Source of the DNA: Hypomyces perniciosus
Taxonomy: Eukaryota > Ascomycota > Sordariomycetes > Hypocreales > Hypocreaceae
NCBI GenBank assembly: GCA_008477525.1
Contig: SPDT01000007.1
Coordinates: forward strand, 2,728,001-2,792,000
DNA length: 64,000 nt
Direction: 5' to 3'
This document shows, piece by piece, positions 22,404 through 34,805 of this stretch. Every line of letters starts with the position of its first letter. The stretch's first letter is position 1. The position numbers and the translations under genes are program-made. Under the pieces are notes generated by a model. It worked only from the letters and a program-made list of their open reading frames with translations. It was not told the origin of the DNA and searched no databases.

Positions 22404-25400
22404 CTAATACCGATACCCTCCATACTGCCCCGGTGCAGGCGCGCCATATCCTCCTGATGGCGGTGCTGTCCATTGAGTTGGAGCACCGCTCGTGTCAGCA
22501 ATACCGTAAGGATTCGCTTGGTATGCACTCCCGGTCTCTGTTCTCAGTGGTGATTGTCTATAACCACTGGACGTAGAGGCGAGTCGGCCATACGGACTGA
22601 TCGGTCTCGAGTGCTCTCCTGAGGGCTGTCGTCCATGGGATGGAGCGGAAAAGCGATATTGACCTCCAGTTTGGGACTTCCATGTTCCATAGTCTGGTAG
22701 CGAGGTGTCACGGAGCAGTGAGACTATCCCGGCAGGGTTGAGTCGCTGTGAGTCGTAGGTATGGGCGGGGGGGAGAATTCCAAGGAGGAAGGTGATGTCA
22801 CGATGAAGGGCTGATGACTGGTTGCGGCGCTGTTGGTCAAGTCGACGACCTGCAGCCCCCTTAAGAGGAGATGAACCCCTAGCGAGCCTCTTTGGGGGGT
22901 TGAGTTCTTCATCGTCAACACCAAGCGGCCGCTTTGGCGACGCCGTCGCTCTGACATACTGCGGCCGGGGGCTTTGCTCCTGCCTTGGTGGAGGATAGCT
23001 GTTTCGCGCCGATACAGGTTGCTCGATAGTCGGGATCATCTGCTTGGGGCGCATCTGTACAGCCTTGGAAATGATGATGGGAGCAGCTATTGGGTCAAAC
23101 TTGTCCGACGAATAACGAGCTATAAAGTTCTGGAGCTTTGGGTCATTGGGGAACAGCTCCGCCATCCTCGCTTCAATTTTACGGATTTGAGACAGTTCGC
23201 CATATTGCGATTCGTACTTGTGGAAATAAACATAAAGGGCCTTGGCTTTGTGCATCGTCTCTGGATTGGCGATAAGACGGTTGACACATGTCTCAAAAAC
23301 GACTCGTGCGTCTGCTTTGCAATTAGATCTTCATCATTCCGTCTCGGGTGGTTGTTAAACTTACTCGTTGTATCGTCCTTGGAGTGTAGGAACTTCAAGT
23401 ACTCGACAATGAAGCCTTCATCATTGGGAAATAGTCGTGCACCACGCTCAAAAATCTTCGCGCCAACTGGGTCCTTATACACCACAGACTCCAATAGGGC
23501 AACCGCAACGTATACATCGCTGGTGAGCCGTCCCTTTTGGCGTGCATCAGTGAAGACTTTGCGCAGACCACCATCTGTCTGATTGCCCTTGCCTTGAATA
23601 CGGCGAAGTGCCCTGGCCATGGCAATCCAAACATAGGATATGGTACGGGAGAGAAGGTTGGTCTCGATCGCATAGCCTCTCTGGATGGCAGCAATACGCT
23701 CCTCCATGGGCGACTTCTTGGGCTTGCTCTCTTCATCGTCGTCATCGGTCGGCTCGATTGATTCTTGGACTGGCAGGTCTTGCGCGGCGGCCTGTTTTAG
23801 AGTAGAAATTTCAAGTTTTTCACGCTCCTTCACCTTGTCTCCCATCGCATACAAGGTATTCAGAACATCATCATAGGGGCTTCGTACAGCTTTGGCGTAC
23901 TCAGACTTCTCTCCCTCCTTTTGCGGATAGTTTGCCTCGATATGGTCCGCATGTTTCAGGGCTAGCAAGACGCTCTCGGGATTTGCAGCGATGCCTTGAA
24001 TGAGAAACTCAGTGCCCATATCCTTGTCATTTTCCCGGACATTGTTCTGAAAGCACCACTCAGCAGCATCAACCCAAATCTCAGGCCAGAAGCGCAGCAC
24101 CATCAGGGCTTGCTTATAGCAGTACAAGACTCGTTGTGTGAATACTTTGGGCTCGTCAGTCTTGAGGACCAGGGGGTCGTCCTTCTCCCACTCAATCCAC
24201 CTCTTCCACATTTCAGCTTGATCGCGAAACTCCTGATCGCCGCCAAAGCCTGGTGCTGGGGGTAATCGGGGAAGATTTGAGCGCCTCAGGTTCCGAGTGA
24301 TATTGTCTAGGGCAATGTTACCACTCTTCGCCGACATGTAACCTGGTGATCGTTCTTGGATAAACTTCCGTCCCTACTTTGGCGTTAGCAGACAAGCGGG
24401 CAACCAGATACACGACACGCACCGTCACTTTGTTGAGACCCATCTCGAACTGGTCGTATTCCTTCCACAAGTTGTTCACTGTTGACATGGGGACCGTGAT
24501 GGCCCGATGGTATGCCTTGCGAAGCTGGTCCATCTTTTGCTGGTCCTGCCAGCCAGTGCCACCGATTTGTCCGGGGCCGCTTTTGATGAACTGTACATAA
24601 TCTTGCCAAATATTGCCCGAGTCTCGATCGACACCGATATTGTCGATCACAAACTCGTACGACTGAGTCACCGTTCGCCTGGCTTGGCCGGTTGAGTCGT
24701 TGTTCAGATCATTCCGCCGTCGAATATAGTTGAGATAGACGGTCCAGAGCTTGACGTTGGGCACCGACATCAGACACCTCCCGAAAAGCTGCTCGGCGTC
24801 GACAAAGTTGTCCACACCAAGCTCCATCTCAATCCATTCGACCCATATGTCGGCCTGAAGCAGTCAGCTCCCGCACACCTCGTTATCAGAAATGGCTTTT
24901 TATGCGTCAAGTACTTACGGCTTGGGGAAAGACTTCCAAGAAGCGATTATACACCTTCCGAACATCGTCATACCTGCTGCGACGTTTGTGATCCGCAATG
25001 AGGTTCAACCACGCATCCATGTCCCCGCGGGGATCCTCCTTGATGCGAGCCTCAAGCAATGCTACCGGATCAAGACTGGGGATGGCTGAAGTCACATTGG
25101 ATGGGGCATCAGTGGGAGAAACTGTGGCAATTCCATTTTTCACCTCGGTGGGCTGGCCAACTTGGCTCTGCGATCGTGACCGTTCGACTGAATCGGGGTT
25201 CGCTCCGTCATCTTCTTCATCGTCAGAGGCCTCCACTAGGAAGCCCCCAGACATTTTTGGCTTGGACGATAGGCGCTGAGAAGGGACAGAGGAAGCGGAG
25301 TTATCAGAGACTGGAAGGACTGTATCAACAGGAACATATTCTGGGTCATAGTCCCCTCCATCCTCGGTTTCATTTTCCGCTGTTTCACCTGAGTCATGAG

Positions 25401-25503
25401 GATCTTGTGCAAAGTGATCAACTTGTTCGTCGCTATGCTGAGTATGAGCGCCATCTGCGGCCGCAAATCCATCATCGCCCCACGAAGTGCCTTCGGAAGC
25501 CAT
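22404..25503 (-). CDS. rna14: mRNA 3'-end processing factor Rna14 (CstF-77)
   Basis: Exons 25503-24919, 24854-24423, 24373-23365 and 23311-22404 join in phase to 977 residues. After an acidic Ser/Asp-rich N-terminal region of about 150 residues come HAT (half-a-TPR) repeats, seen as repeated W/Y pairs: MDAWLNLIADHKRR, DIWVEWIEMELG, LWTVYLNYIRRRNDL, NIWQDYVQFIKS, NNLWKEYDQFEMG, EMWKRWIEWEKDD, EIWVDAAEWC, and near the end TNARVVFETCVNRL plus YVYFHKYESQYGELSQIRK. A Pro/Gly/Tyr-rich tail follows the HAT array. Rna14 is a core subunit of cleavage factor IA with Rna15, Pcf11 and Clp1, and acts in the nucleus in cleavage and polyadenylation. Transcribed divergently from ASF1. Confidence 0.95.
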
Positions 25504-26656
25504 GTTAAAAAGCTATTGTAGACTCGAATCGTTCGTCACGGAGGAAGGACTCTTGCCCAGCGAGAGTATGAGTATCCAAGGGATACAAATGAGCCCAAAG
25601 GGTCCCAAGCCCCTTGCGAGCAGCGATGGAAGAAGCGCTGCGGCGGTGCAGAACAGTCGGCTCTAAGCAAAAGCTGATTGTTAGAAACACAAGAGGTCCA
25701 ACCAGGCAGTGGAGAGAAAGGCCATACCAATTCCAAGGTGCCAATCAACGAGTTGGGGACACCGTTGAATGCCTCGGCCGCAGGCGAGTCGCGCCGCGCT
25801 CGGTATCCACGAAGAGGTGCTAGAAGCCGCCGTCGTTCTCGAACCGGATATTCGAGTATTGCCGCAAAGAATAGTATTCAAGATGCGATTGGCCCGAGGC
25901 GCGACGCAGCGATAAGAAAAAATCAAAGATGAGAGCCGCGCGCGCGCAAAGAGTGGGTGAATGATGATGATTTTGCTGTGGTGGAAATAATCGGAGCTTG
26001 AAAATTAGACTTGGCCGAAGCTCTCGATGGGGGAAGGCTGGGCACCAGGCTGAGGCCCAGAGGGCAGTAGTACGTACCTTTTTCCAGTGCCGCAGCCCAA
26101 CCCCCCTGTTCCATCGTCTGGGCCCAGTTCACTCGTGTGCCAGCAGCGTGTGCCAGCAGCGTGTGCCAGCGTGTGCCAGGCGCTAATCGTCACTAGCCCA
26201 ACTGCCCTGGAACTGCCAACGTATGTACTTCGTACGAGTAGTAATGCTACCAAGGTTGAAACATTAACCACATAACCACTAACCACTTTACGCGATGCTG
26301 TGGTCGCGTCTCAGCGCGAGCCATAATAATTGTTGACCTTGCCTTGCCTTCACTTTTTCACCGTATCCAGCCTTTCCTGCTTCCCCCCCAGTGCAAAGCT
26401 TTTCTGCATACACAAAAAAAAGACCCACGAGACCTGTCAGTTGCCTTGCATCTGCGACGTGATTTCTTGCAAGCACAGACGAGCACCACACGTGCATCTG
26501 CCAGCAGATACCGACTTTCTTCCCCTCCCCCTCTACGAGCGAGTCTCTGCCTCGCCGCCATCGCAACCACTCGGCCCATTCACTGCTAGCTAGGGGGTCA
26601 ATCTCACCTGTCATCAACAAAAAACCCTCGGTCCGTTTCCACGAGACTCCATCAAA
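25504..26656. promoter_or_regulatory. Divergent promoter region rna14 / asf1
   Basis: 1.15 kb between the two start codons. Contains a GTGTGCCAG-based tandem repeat (26135-26180), a GTACTTCGTAC motif (26225-26235), and a CpG-rich patch (GCGCGCGCGC near 25938). The last 300 bp before asf1 are CT-rich, as in many fungal 5' UTRs. Confidence 0.5.
26135..26180. repeat. GTGTGCCAGCAGC tandem repeat
   Basis: Two 13-bp units followed by two 10-bp units lacking the last three bases (the final base differs). It lies in the shared rna14/asf1 promoter. Confidence 0.8.
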
Positions 26657-27678
26657 ATGTCTGTCGTCTCGCTTCTTGGGGTCAAGGTCGTGAACAACCC
26701 CGCCAAGTTCACCGACAAGTACGAGTTCGAGATCACTTTCGAGTGTCTGGAGCAGCTTGAGAAGGGTGGGTCACGTCTTTACCTTGGTGATGCCATCTTC
26801 ATGGTGTTCTAACGCTCTACAGACCTCGAATGGAAGTTGACCTATGTCGGATCGGCCACCTCGTGAGCCTAAACCCCGCCCTGCCCTTCTCCATGCCTAC
26901 GTACTGTTCGGTGGTTCTAACCAGTCACAGTGACCAGTACGACCAGGAGCTCGACTCCCTGCTTGTCGGCCCTATCCCGGTCGGTGTCAACAAGTTCCTC
27001 TTCGAGGCCGAAGCCCCCAGCACCTCTCGCATCCCCGACGCTGACATCCTCGGTGTGACGGTCATTCTGCTGACCTGCGCCTATGATGGCCGCGAGTTCG
27101 TGCGCGTTGGGTACTACGTCAACAACGAGTATGACTCTGAGGAACTCAATGCAGAGCCTCCCACCAAGCCCATCATAGAGCGGGTGCGTCGCAATGTCCT
27201 GGCCGAGAAGCCTCGCGTGACTCGCTTCGCCATCCGATGGTAAGTTACTCGCTTCTTCGGCGTGTGGACTATTAATTTTTTAATTTTTTTTTTTAGGGAT
27301 TCTGAGGCTTCTGCACCTGCCGAGTACCCACCTGAGCAACCTGAGGCCGACCTCGTCGCTGACGAAGACGAATACGGCGCCGAGGAGGCCGAGGAGGAGG
27401 CTGCTGAGGACGCCGCCGACGCCGCTGCACAGGCCAGAGGTGACGACTCTGAAATGGCTGTGGATGGCGAACACGCGAACGGCCACGATCAGGAAGAGGA
27501 TGAGATGTCCGAGGATGGCAGCGTTGATATTGAGGGCGAAAGCGAGGACGAGCTAGAGGATGAGGAGGTAGAGGGCGAGGGTGAAGGTGAGGGCGACGAC
27601 GATGCCATGGAGGTGGACGACACTGAGAAGCCTGCCAACGCATCTGCTGCCAACAAGCCCGTTACTGTCGCATCGTAA
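26657..27678 (+). CDS. asf1: Histone chaperone ASF1
   Basis: Exons 26657-26765, 26823-26862, 26931-27239 and 27297-27678 join in phase to 279 residues. The N-terminal 155 residues are the conserved immunoglobulin-like core: it opens [18 protein letters not shown] and continues through [11 protein letters not shown], the '[19 protein letters not shown]' block, and 'YVNNEYD' before [10 protein letters not shown]. The tail of about 120 residues is extremely acidic (Glu/Asp runs), as in yeast Asf1. Asf1 binds the H3-H4 dimer and hands it to CAF-1 or HIR for nucleosome assembly in replication, repair and transcription. The second coding exon is only 40 nt. Intron 3 has a T-rich tract of about 20 nt before its AG. 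Confidence 0.97.
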
Positions 27679-28743
27679 AGGCGCCAGAGCTGGGTACTAG
27701 TTGTTTGTTCTGTGCGCCTGGGCTCTATCGGGGCTATCGGGATCACCGTAATAATGTCTTGGTGGCTTCGGCATGCGTGTTGGAGGCTCGGGTTGGATGA
27801 TAGACTTACGAAGATACGATGGGACGATACCTATCCGGGGGCTGGGGGGTGAGGTTTGGTTGTAATTGGGGGAATATGGTGGTCTTGGTAGCTTACATTT
27901 CAGAGTCATGACAGGCCAAACAACGTACGACACTTATGATGATCTCATCTTGCTCTCCCGCATTCGGTAGCCATGGTGTTTGTTGTTGTCACGATGTTGA
28001 CTAATTACTATCAGCGCCACCAACACATAAAGTCGCCCGGCCATCTAGTCCAAAGACAACCAGTCAGCCAGCCTTGCTTGAAGGTTTAAGCCGCCTGCGC
28101 CAGCCCCTCTTTGAAGCGACGAGGCCGACGGACGAACGACAAACCGAAGCTACAGAATGCATGAATACCGTTGCCTAGTCTGACAGCGGAACTGCATCCA
28201 AAGACCCGCACCCCAAAGAGAGAGACGTTGAGTATGCTCCGTCTCCAGCCGCACCGAGCCGAGCCATCAAATTCCGTTCGATATACGGAGCACTTCTTAC
28301 TAGTCAGCCTCACTCTCGCAAAGAAGGCTGACAATACTAACCTGATGAATGACGAGTTTCAAGTTCAGTTCTTCCATCCGAGGCTGGCCAGCGAGCTTAC
28401 CCATACGAGATACCGACGTATTCTTCCTTCGTTTCCTAAATCATCATCAGCGCCTTGGCGAGATAAGATCGCACCCCACGCTTTGACAGCTCCATAGAAC
28501 GCATCCATCACGATGCCAAGCACGCTCTACCATAAAGCTTGTTCAGCCGCATGCCTCGGTATCCTCTTTTGGCATGTCGGGGGCCTCCGACAGGCTGCAA
28601 CCTGGGGTATTCGGGGCAATGGAGGTTGAGAAGTGAAAATAAGGCGATAATGGGTAGAGATATATCCTGGGTCTCCTCTTCAGATTCCCATCACCAGGTA
28701 TCATATCAGCAGACAAGCTGAGTTTTGCTATGTAAGCCAAGCC
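27679..28743. other. Intergenic between asf1 and the CorA-like gene
   Basis: Tandem arrangement: asf1 3' UTR on the left and the CorA-like promoter on the right. ORFs up to 108 codons here lack support. Confidence 0.55.
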
Positions 28744-31457
28744 ATGGCTGCTCAATCACACGACAACAGCAACCTTGAGGACCTCATCAGATTCGTCGAG
28801 CATCACCACGATCAGTATCTTCGCAGTCTGCGCAGCCTCCACGATGCGCTGGGCGTGCGTAAGAGGGAGAGAGCAGACAGTCGCAACACTCTTCACGGTG
28901 CTGCGACGCCCCCGTTGCGGTCCCTGACCTTTACCAGCGATCTTCTTCCTCGCCCTCGTCGAGACACCCTCGAAGCCCCTGAGCCGCCATCCCTCTGTCC
29001 ATCTCCTCGGCCTCTGCCGCTCACTCCTAACCCCAATGGCAGCGGCGGGTTTGCCGTCCGAGATGAAGATCTCTCCTTCATCCCGCTCCTCGATCAGCCT
29101 TCTTCCTCCTTTCCCCCACAGCGTACGGCTGCCGATGACGCTGCAGCAAACATCGTCATCCCCTCGCGCGTCCACCAAGTCCTTACGCCGATGAGCTTCT
29201 CTGACGATATGCTCCTTCGCCACCTGCGCGATTCGGGGTTCTCCGACGAGATTGCCGACTTACTCGACGATGAAGTGCTGCGTCGACGCTGGGACATTGA
29301 CCTTTCCCAGTCGTTTCGCGACTTTGCCGCCTTTGAGAGGGAGCGCTTTGTGAGCTCGACATTTGAGGTTTACGAGGTGGCGGAGGATGCAATGGCTGTC
29401 AAGACAAGCTTAGATATCGATGTCCAGGGCTTGGTCAAGTATGTTGGCGATGGCCCCCTGGAGAGTCCCGACGGTATCATTGACGCTCCCATCCTATGGG
29501 AAGCTATCAAGGATGTCAATCTCAGCGGGAAGTCTGTTGGCCGCATCACGTTCGTGACTCTTTTCGTCCCGTTATTTGCAATTGCCGCTGTGACTTACAC
29601 ATGTGTTCGTGTAGCATCGTCCAAGAGCCAACGCCTCTCATGCTCGCTGCTCTTCATCTCACCATGTCTCCTCACTTCGACATGACCGAGCTCCTCCATC
29701 ACCTCCTATCCGATACCCCCAATCGAGGCCGCACTCACGCCTTTATGCATCGAGCCTTTGAGCGCGCCCCGACCGCTCCTCTCTACCCATCCTCACCCAT
29801 CGTACCCCCCATAGACACCCAAAACAGCATTAAGCCAGCCGCTCCAGTCTCCTTCTCTCACCTTCGCCAGCGATCCTTCTTCTTTGTCTTCAAATACTAC
29901 ACCGTCGTAGGCGACGGTCTCGAGCCCGCCCCCTGGCAGCGCTACGAAAAGCGTCCGTCTGACAAGCGTTTCGGTGATCACATCGACATCGCCGAGTGCG
30001 GCTCCATACTTTCGCTGTCTCTCGGTGGCGAGCCGACTAAGACGGTGCGCATGAGGCCGCGAAAGGAACGCGCCAGGGAAGGTTTCCTCTTTGACACGTT
30101 TGGACCATGGCACTTGTTGAGTATTCAGAGTTTCCCTGACGACGAGCACACTGTCAGAGGGGACGACTTCCAGCGGAAGAGTTTCTACAACGGCCCATTC
30201 GCGTTCTTGGAGCTACTGATTGCTGAGTACCGTGATGCCGGCAAGAGGAACCAGATTCTACATGAGCGGATTACCAAGCTGATCACACCCCCTGTAAGCG
30301 TTCACCCTTTCTTCTTCTTCTTCTTCTTCTTCTTCTTCTTCTTCTTCTCTTCTTCTTCTTCTTCTTCTTCTTCTTCTTCTTCTTCTTCTTCTTCTTCTTC
30401 TTCTTCTTCTTCTTCTTCTTCTTCTTCTTCTTCTTCTTCTTCTTCTTCTTCTTCTTGCATTTTATATCTCTTCCCGCTATACACGCCGCAAGCTAACCAT
30501 GCATCTTCCAAACCACTAGACAGAATTCATGTTCGACCACCAAGTCCGCGACAACCTCCTCTTTGAAGACAAACACTTTACCTACATCCGCCGCTACTTC
30601 TGGGCCTACAACACCCTCGCCGTCATCAACACCGGCATCAAAGCCATGGTCGCCGCCTACGTAGACACGTTCACAGACGACTTCTGGTCCGGCTCCCATC
30701 CTCTCCTCTGGCCTCATCCGTTCTCCCCTGAATCTCCCGAGGCGAGCGACTACCGCACCAAAATGGGCCTTCTGCACACCGAGCTCGGTAAAGTAGTTAG
30801 CGAGCTGGGTGAGGTGCTCAAGCGCAACGAGCGCACGCGCAAGGAGATTGAGAACCTGCGCGACCAGCTGTTCAGCGGAAGCTCGATCAAAGAGAGCAGA
30901 AGGGCTATTGATCAGGGGGATAATATTCGCATTCTGACTATGATTAGCATGCTCTTCCTACCATTGACCTTTGTAACTGTGAGTACTTTATTCCCCTTTC
31001 TCGCTCATACACACACACACACACACACACACACAATCATCATATTAATGCCCAACAGTCCGTCTTCGGCATCACCGAATTCACAATCCCCACCACAGAC
31101 TGGCGCTTCCCCATCACCATGGTCACCGTCTGCGTACCCTTCATGGTCCTCGTCTACCTCCTACAATACAGCTTCTTCGCCCAACTCCTCCACAACATAC
31201 ACAGAAAAGCCATCTGGCTCGTCTCCTTTCCATTCGTCTTCCTCGCCCGATGCTGGGACTCAGACGCCGCTACCCCTGATCCTCGGCCCGTTCAGGCACC
31301 TCTGCCCCGTGGAAGTCGCAAAAGGAGACCAATGTTAGGACGACGACGAGCCAGCGGTGCTGTCGGCGGCAGTGGCATGACATCCATCATCCGCTGGCCT
31401 GGGGCCTGGATGAGAAGAGCAACAGGAGGTGCAGACGTTGACCTGGGAAGAGCGTGA
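28744..31457 (+). CDS. CorA-like two-TM membrane protein with degenerate GMN motif
   Basis: Exons 28744-29549, 29615-30293, 30520-30978 and 31059-31457 join in phase to 780 residues. A long Pro/Ser-rich N-terminal region precedes a helical cytosolic part (HQVRDNLLFEDKHFTYIRRYFWAYNTL, then a coiled coil through LGKVVSELGEVLKRNERTRKEIENLRDQL). Two C-terminal membrane helices follow, at about 630-650 and 666-690. The stretch after TM1 reads SVFGITEF, where Mg2+ transporters of the CorA/Mrs2 family have GMN, so the selectivity signature is altered. This is typical of the large fungal 'CorA-like' group whose transport function is unproven. An Arg-rich tail follows TM2. Introns 2 and 3 contain long microsatellites. 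Membrane topology is well supported; ion transport is inferred. Confidence 0.85.
30294..30519 (+). other. Repeat-expanded intron 2 of the CorA-like gene
   Basis: 226 nt, several times the length of its neighbours, with donor GTAAGC and acceptor CTAG. Almost all of the extra length is the TTC repeat; removing the intron leaves codon phase 0. Confidence 0.85.
30309..30456. repeat. (TTC)n microsatellite, about 49 units, intronic
   Basis: Almost pure TTC on the coding strand (GAA on the other) over 148 bp, with one CT interruption near 30347. The poly-Phe/Ser and poly-Glu ORFs across it are artefacts. Confidence 0.95.
31009..31035. repeat. (AC)n microsatellite, intronic
   Basis: About 13 AC units inside intron 3 (30979-31058) of the CorA-like gene. 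Confidence 0.9.
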
Positions 31458-32207
31458 CAGTTATGAAAGAACATGTATTAACGAATGTATTATATGTACC
31501 ATTAACGACACAACGTATAAATAAATACTAATGAGAATCATGAAGAACACATTATAAGGAACAGACAGCTGCCCACGTATTAATTGTACAATATCCTCCC
31601 AGTCCCATCACATCCCTCACGCCCCAACGCACCAACATCAGACCCATCCATCCAGCTCCTCGCCATAACAGGACATCAGCCGCACAATGAAGACCAACAT
31701 GACGAAACAGCCCCCGTCATAAAAACGATTGATAATAACAAAGAGTCCACCTCATCATATACCGTCCTCGCTATTCCATCCAAGAAGAGGATGGGAGGAA
31801 AAGGAGAGAAACCCATGTCGTCTGACGGAAAAAGCCCATATTACCAACGTACACGCTTCAAAACAAAAAAAAATTGAGGGGCAAAAGAAAAGGGTCATTC
31901 GCATCATCTTCGAAAAAACTCCTCCCCATTAATGGGCCAGCCTGGGGCAGAATACCGCTCCCCTCTCCAGCATTACCAGGGTATAGAATAGGCATCATCG
32001 CCCGCCGCCCGCACTCGCGATAGAAAAACTAAGAGCTTACGAAAGCTGCGTTGCTAGTTATCGAACGAAAACAAGAGAAACGAAGCTTGCGTGATATCAG
32101 TGCTCCATAACGCCCTGGGGTCCTCTTTTCCCCGCCCAAGATAGTCGTGTTACATAGATGGATATGCATGAAGATAGAAAAGATTGGCCGTGGGGTTCAA
32201 GCGTTGT
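31458..32207. other. Convergent intergenic region
   Basis: The two 3' flanks (CorA-like gene from the left, RasGAP gene from the right). AT-rich with AATAAA-like sequence near 31518-31530. No gene seen. Confidence 0.6.
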
Positions 32208-34805
32208 TTACCATCCCTTTTTCCGGGCAAACCTCTTGTTAAGCAGCGCAAGAACCTTCGGAACATTGAACTGAACGTACTCCAGATCAAGCTCATCGTG
32301 GTTGTCCTTTTGCATTTCAAGCAAGTCGTCAAGCTTGAGATCCAGCTCCAACAGTCCTCGGTTACGGCCTATCAACGAATTAGAAAAAAATTCAGCATGC
32401 TTCAGTCATAACGGCAGAATACTTACCCTTATAGTGTAAGGAGATAACAAAGGTGCCTGGTAAGGGGCTAGTAAAGTTGAAGTAGATATTGGCCCGTCTG
32501 TTATCCGGGACATTACTCTTCTGGATAACACCCTCCTTCTCCAACTGCTGATGCGTAAACTTGTACGGCCCAAGAACTTGATGCTTCTGCTGCTTTCTCT
32601 TGGTACCTTCACTTTGAGATCGCACGTTGTGGAGGTAGCTTTTATACGTGTCCAGCTGGCCAACCAGATACGTATTGTGGTCGCGAATCGTCTTGTACAC
32701 TTCTTCAAGCTTCTCAGTCTCTGCAATAACACCGTCTTTCAGAGATCCAAGGTGTTGTAGCTCCTGCTCGACTTCATCCCTCAGCAAATCAAATTGATCG
32801 GCTTTGTCGATCACGCCCATCTCCTGTAATTGCGAAAGAAGCTCCATGGCCCGGATGCCCTTCCGAACCATTACAGCATCATTCCGGCTCGTGGCGGCAG
32901 CATCTGCTACTCGCTCAAGACGCAGCGGTCGTCTTGACACCGAACTACTTTGGGGGATTGTCCGCATGATCTGCACAAAGATGGATTTGGCTTCCATAAA
33001 GAACACTTCCTCCTGTGTGATGTCCAGTGCCGCAGTTAGATCATCAATCGCCGTTTCCCATCGACTAAAAAGTGGGAGATTAATGACTCGGTTCTCCTTG
33101 CGAGGTACTTGAGCAGGAGACGACCCTAGTTCAGACATGATGATTGATAAATGTGATGAGTCATCTTTGCACAGTTCTCCGCTGTGCTTCTCGATGAGCG
33201 CATGCATGGCATAGATTTCGTTGAGCGTGATGTCAAGCTCAAGGTCTTTCTTGGAAAGGGCAACATAGTTGTCCATCTCCAAGCTCTCATAGAAATCCGA
33301 AACTTCGCACAAGTCAAGCATAAACTTGTTGATTCTGTCCTTGTTTTGGTGAATGAAAGCCTGCAGCTTGGCCATGTATGGCTCCTTGGAATAAGACGGT
33401 TTATTCGCCAGATTCTGCAGCATCTTGGCGATCAAGGTCAGGGTTCGGCGGGGTCGTTCGGCGGGAGTTCCATCAATGAGCATATACGACTTAGGGGTCA
33501 CAATAGCCGGGTTGATGAACCGCAGGAAGAAAAAGCCGCCGATGAGAGTACAGATAACCTGATCGTTGGCATCTGGATACTTGCGTTTCGTCAAGCTCCT
33601 AATCTGCTTACAGATCCAGCGGATTCCGTAAGGCGCCTCCTCCAGTCCCTCAATAATGGTGGTTAAGAAGCCATTTGCAATTTCAATCAGCATGGTGATC
33701 CGAGGCTCAATGATGGCTTGAACCTGAGGGTTGTCGGCGGCTTGTTCAGCGGTGATGCCCTTAGGTAAGGATGGTGGCAACGAGCCCGTGTCTTCTTCGA
33801 TCTGCTCGATCATGCGCTCGTATACTTTAAGGGGGTTGATTTCCAAATCCAGGTCCCGTAGCTCAATCAAACTGTTGATTCTATCTGCCAGTACTGTCTT
33901 CAGAAAGCTCTGGCCTGGACCTCGTCGAGTATATGTTGTCATCATGCGCGAGACTGGAGTGTTTGCCCGAAGCAGGGAGGAATAGTCGGGCGTGTTATCG
34001 AATTGATATGTGAGGACAGACTAAAAGTAAGGAGTTAGTCTGGAATAACATTTCACACGTTTAATGGCTTCATCCTACCTGGAACATGGTCAGCAGCAAG
34101 TGCTCTTCACGACTCTCGTACTGGTTTCCGTAGATTGTGAACATGACGGTCTGGAGCAGCGAATCGATCTCGGCCATGGAAACCAGTCGGCATAAATGTG
34201 CGATATGTCGGGGCTCAGATTGTAACAGAAACATGAGGTTTCCATATTTCTGTGTCTTGTCGTCATTGGGGAAGACGCCTTGCTCTACTTCGGTACCATC
34301 CTCGAGGTGGCTAGCAACTTCATTTTGCTGCGAACAACGTTAGAAAGACGAACACTTGGGCACCGCATTGCAAGACGAGACGTACTTCCTCCAGTGCCAT
34401 GCGGTTCTGGATCAGCAGGGCAATTCTGGAGTCGAGATATCGCACATCCTTTTCGAGGACGAAGTTCTTCTTCGATTGGGAGGAGATTTTAGCCTTGAGA
34501 TCTCGGAGAATCTTTTGCGCTGCGGATTGAATGTCAGTCATGCTTGTTTGCTTGCTGGCTGGCTGGCTGATGCTAATAATGTTAGAGGCTGGGGTGTTGT
34601 TACCTTTGGCGAGGTCGTCTTCAATCTGCATTTCCCCTTCATTGGCGGTCATCGACATGTACAACGCGGACATTGAGTACCGCTTGGATTGGCGCGCAGA
34701 GCGCGAGCCATCGTAGGAAGACATGGTGTTCTGGCGTGAAAGATGCTGGAAAGATGAGGTCGATGCTGTAGAGGCTCGTGAAGGGGCCTGAAGCATGACG
34801 GGCAT
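32208..34805 (-). CDS. gap1: Ras GTPase-activating protein, Gap1/Sar1 type
   Basis: Exons 34805-34604, 34519-34386, 34327-34079, 34020-32427 and 32368-32208 join in phase to 779 residues, near fission yeast Gap1 (766). A Ser-rich head and a coiled coil ([20 protein letters not shown]) lead into the RasGAP domain (about 150-480). The arginine-finger loop reads LLRANT with R213 aligned to the catalytic Arg of p120GAP, and FLRFINPAI (R362) is the second signature, so GAP activity should be intact, unlike IQGAPs, which lack the finger. A RasGAP C-terminal (IQGAP-type) domain follows, ending [13 protein letters not shown] in the last exon. It should turn off Ras in morphogenesis signalling. An upstream in-frame ATG-less extension exists to 34916; MPVMLQAP (34805) is the preferred start but not proven. 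Confidence 0.92.

Noticed and set aside
30309..30456. Tandem array considered as CRISPR-like
   Set aside because: Pure trinucleotide repeat without spacers, in a eukaryotic intron.
30302..30511. Minus-strand poly-Glu/Lys ORF and the plus-strand poly-Ser/Phe extension
   Set aside because: Both are translations of the intronic TTC/GAA microsatellite; the flanking splice sites remove it in phase.
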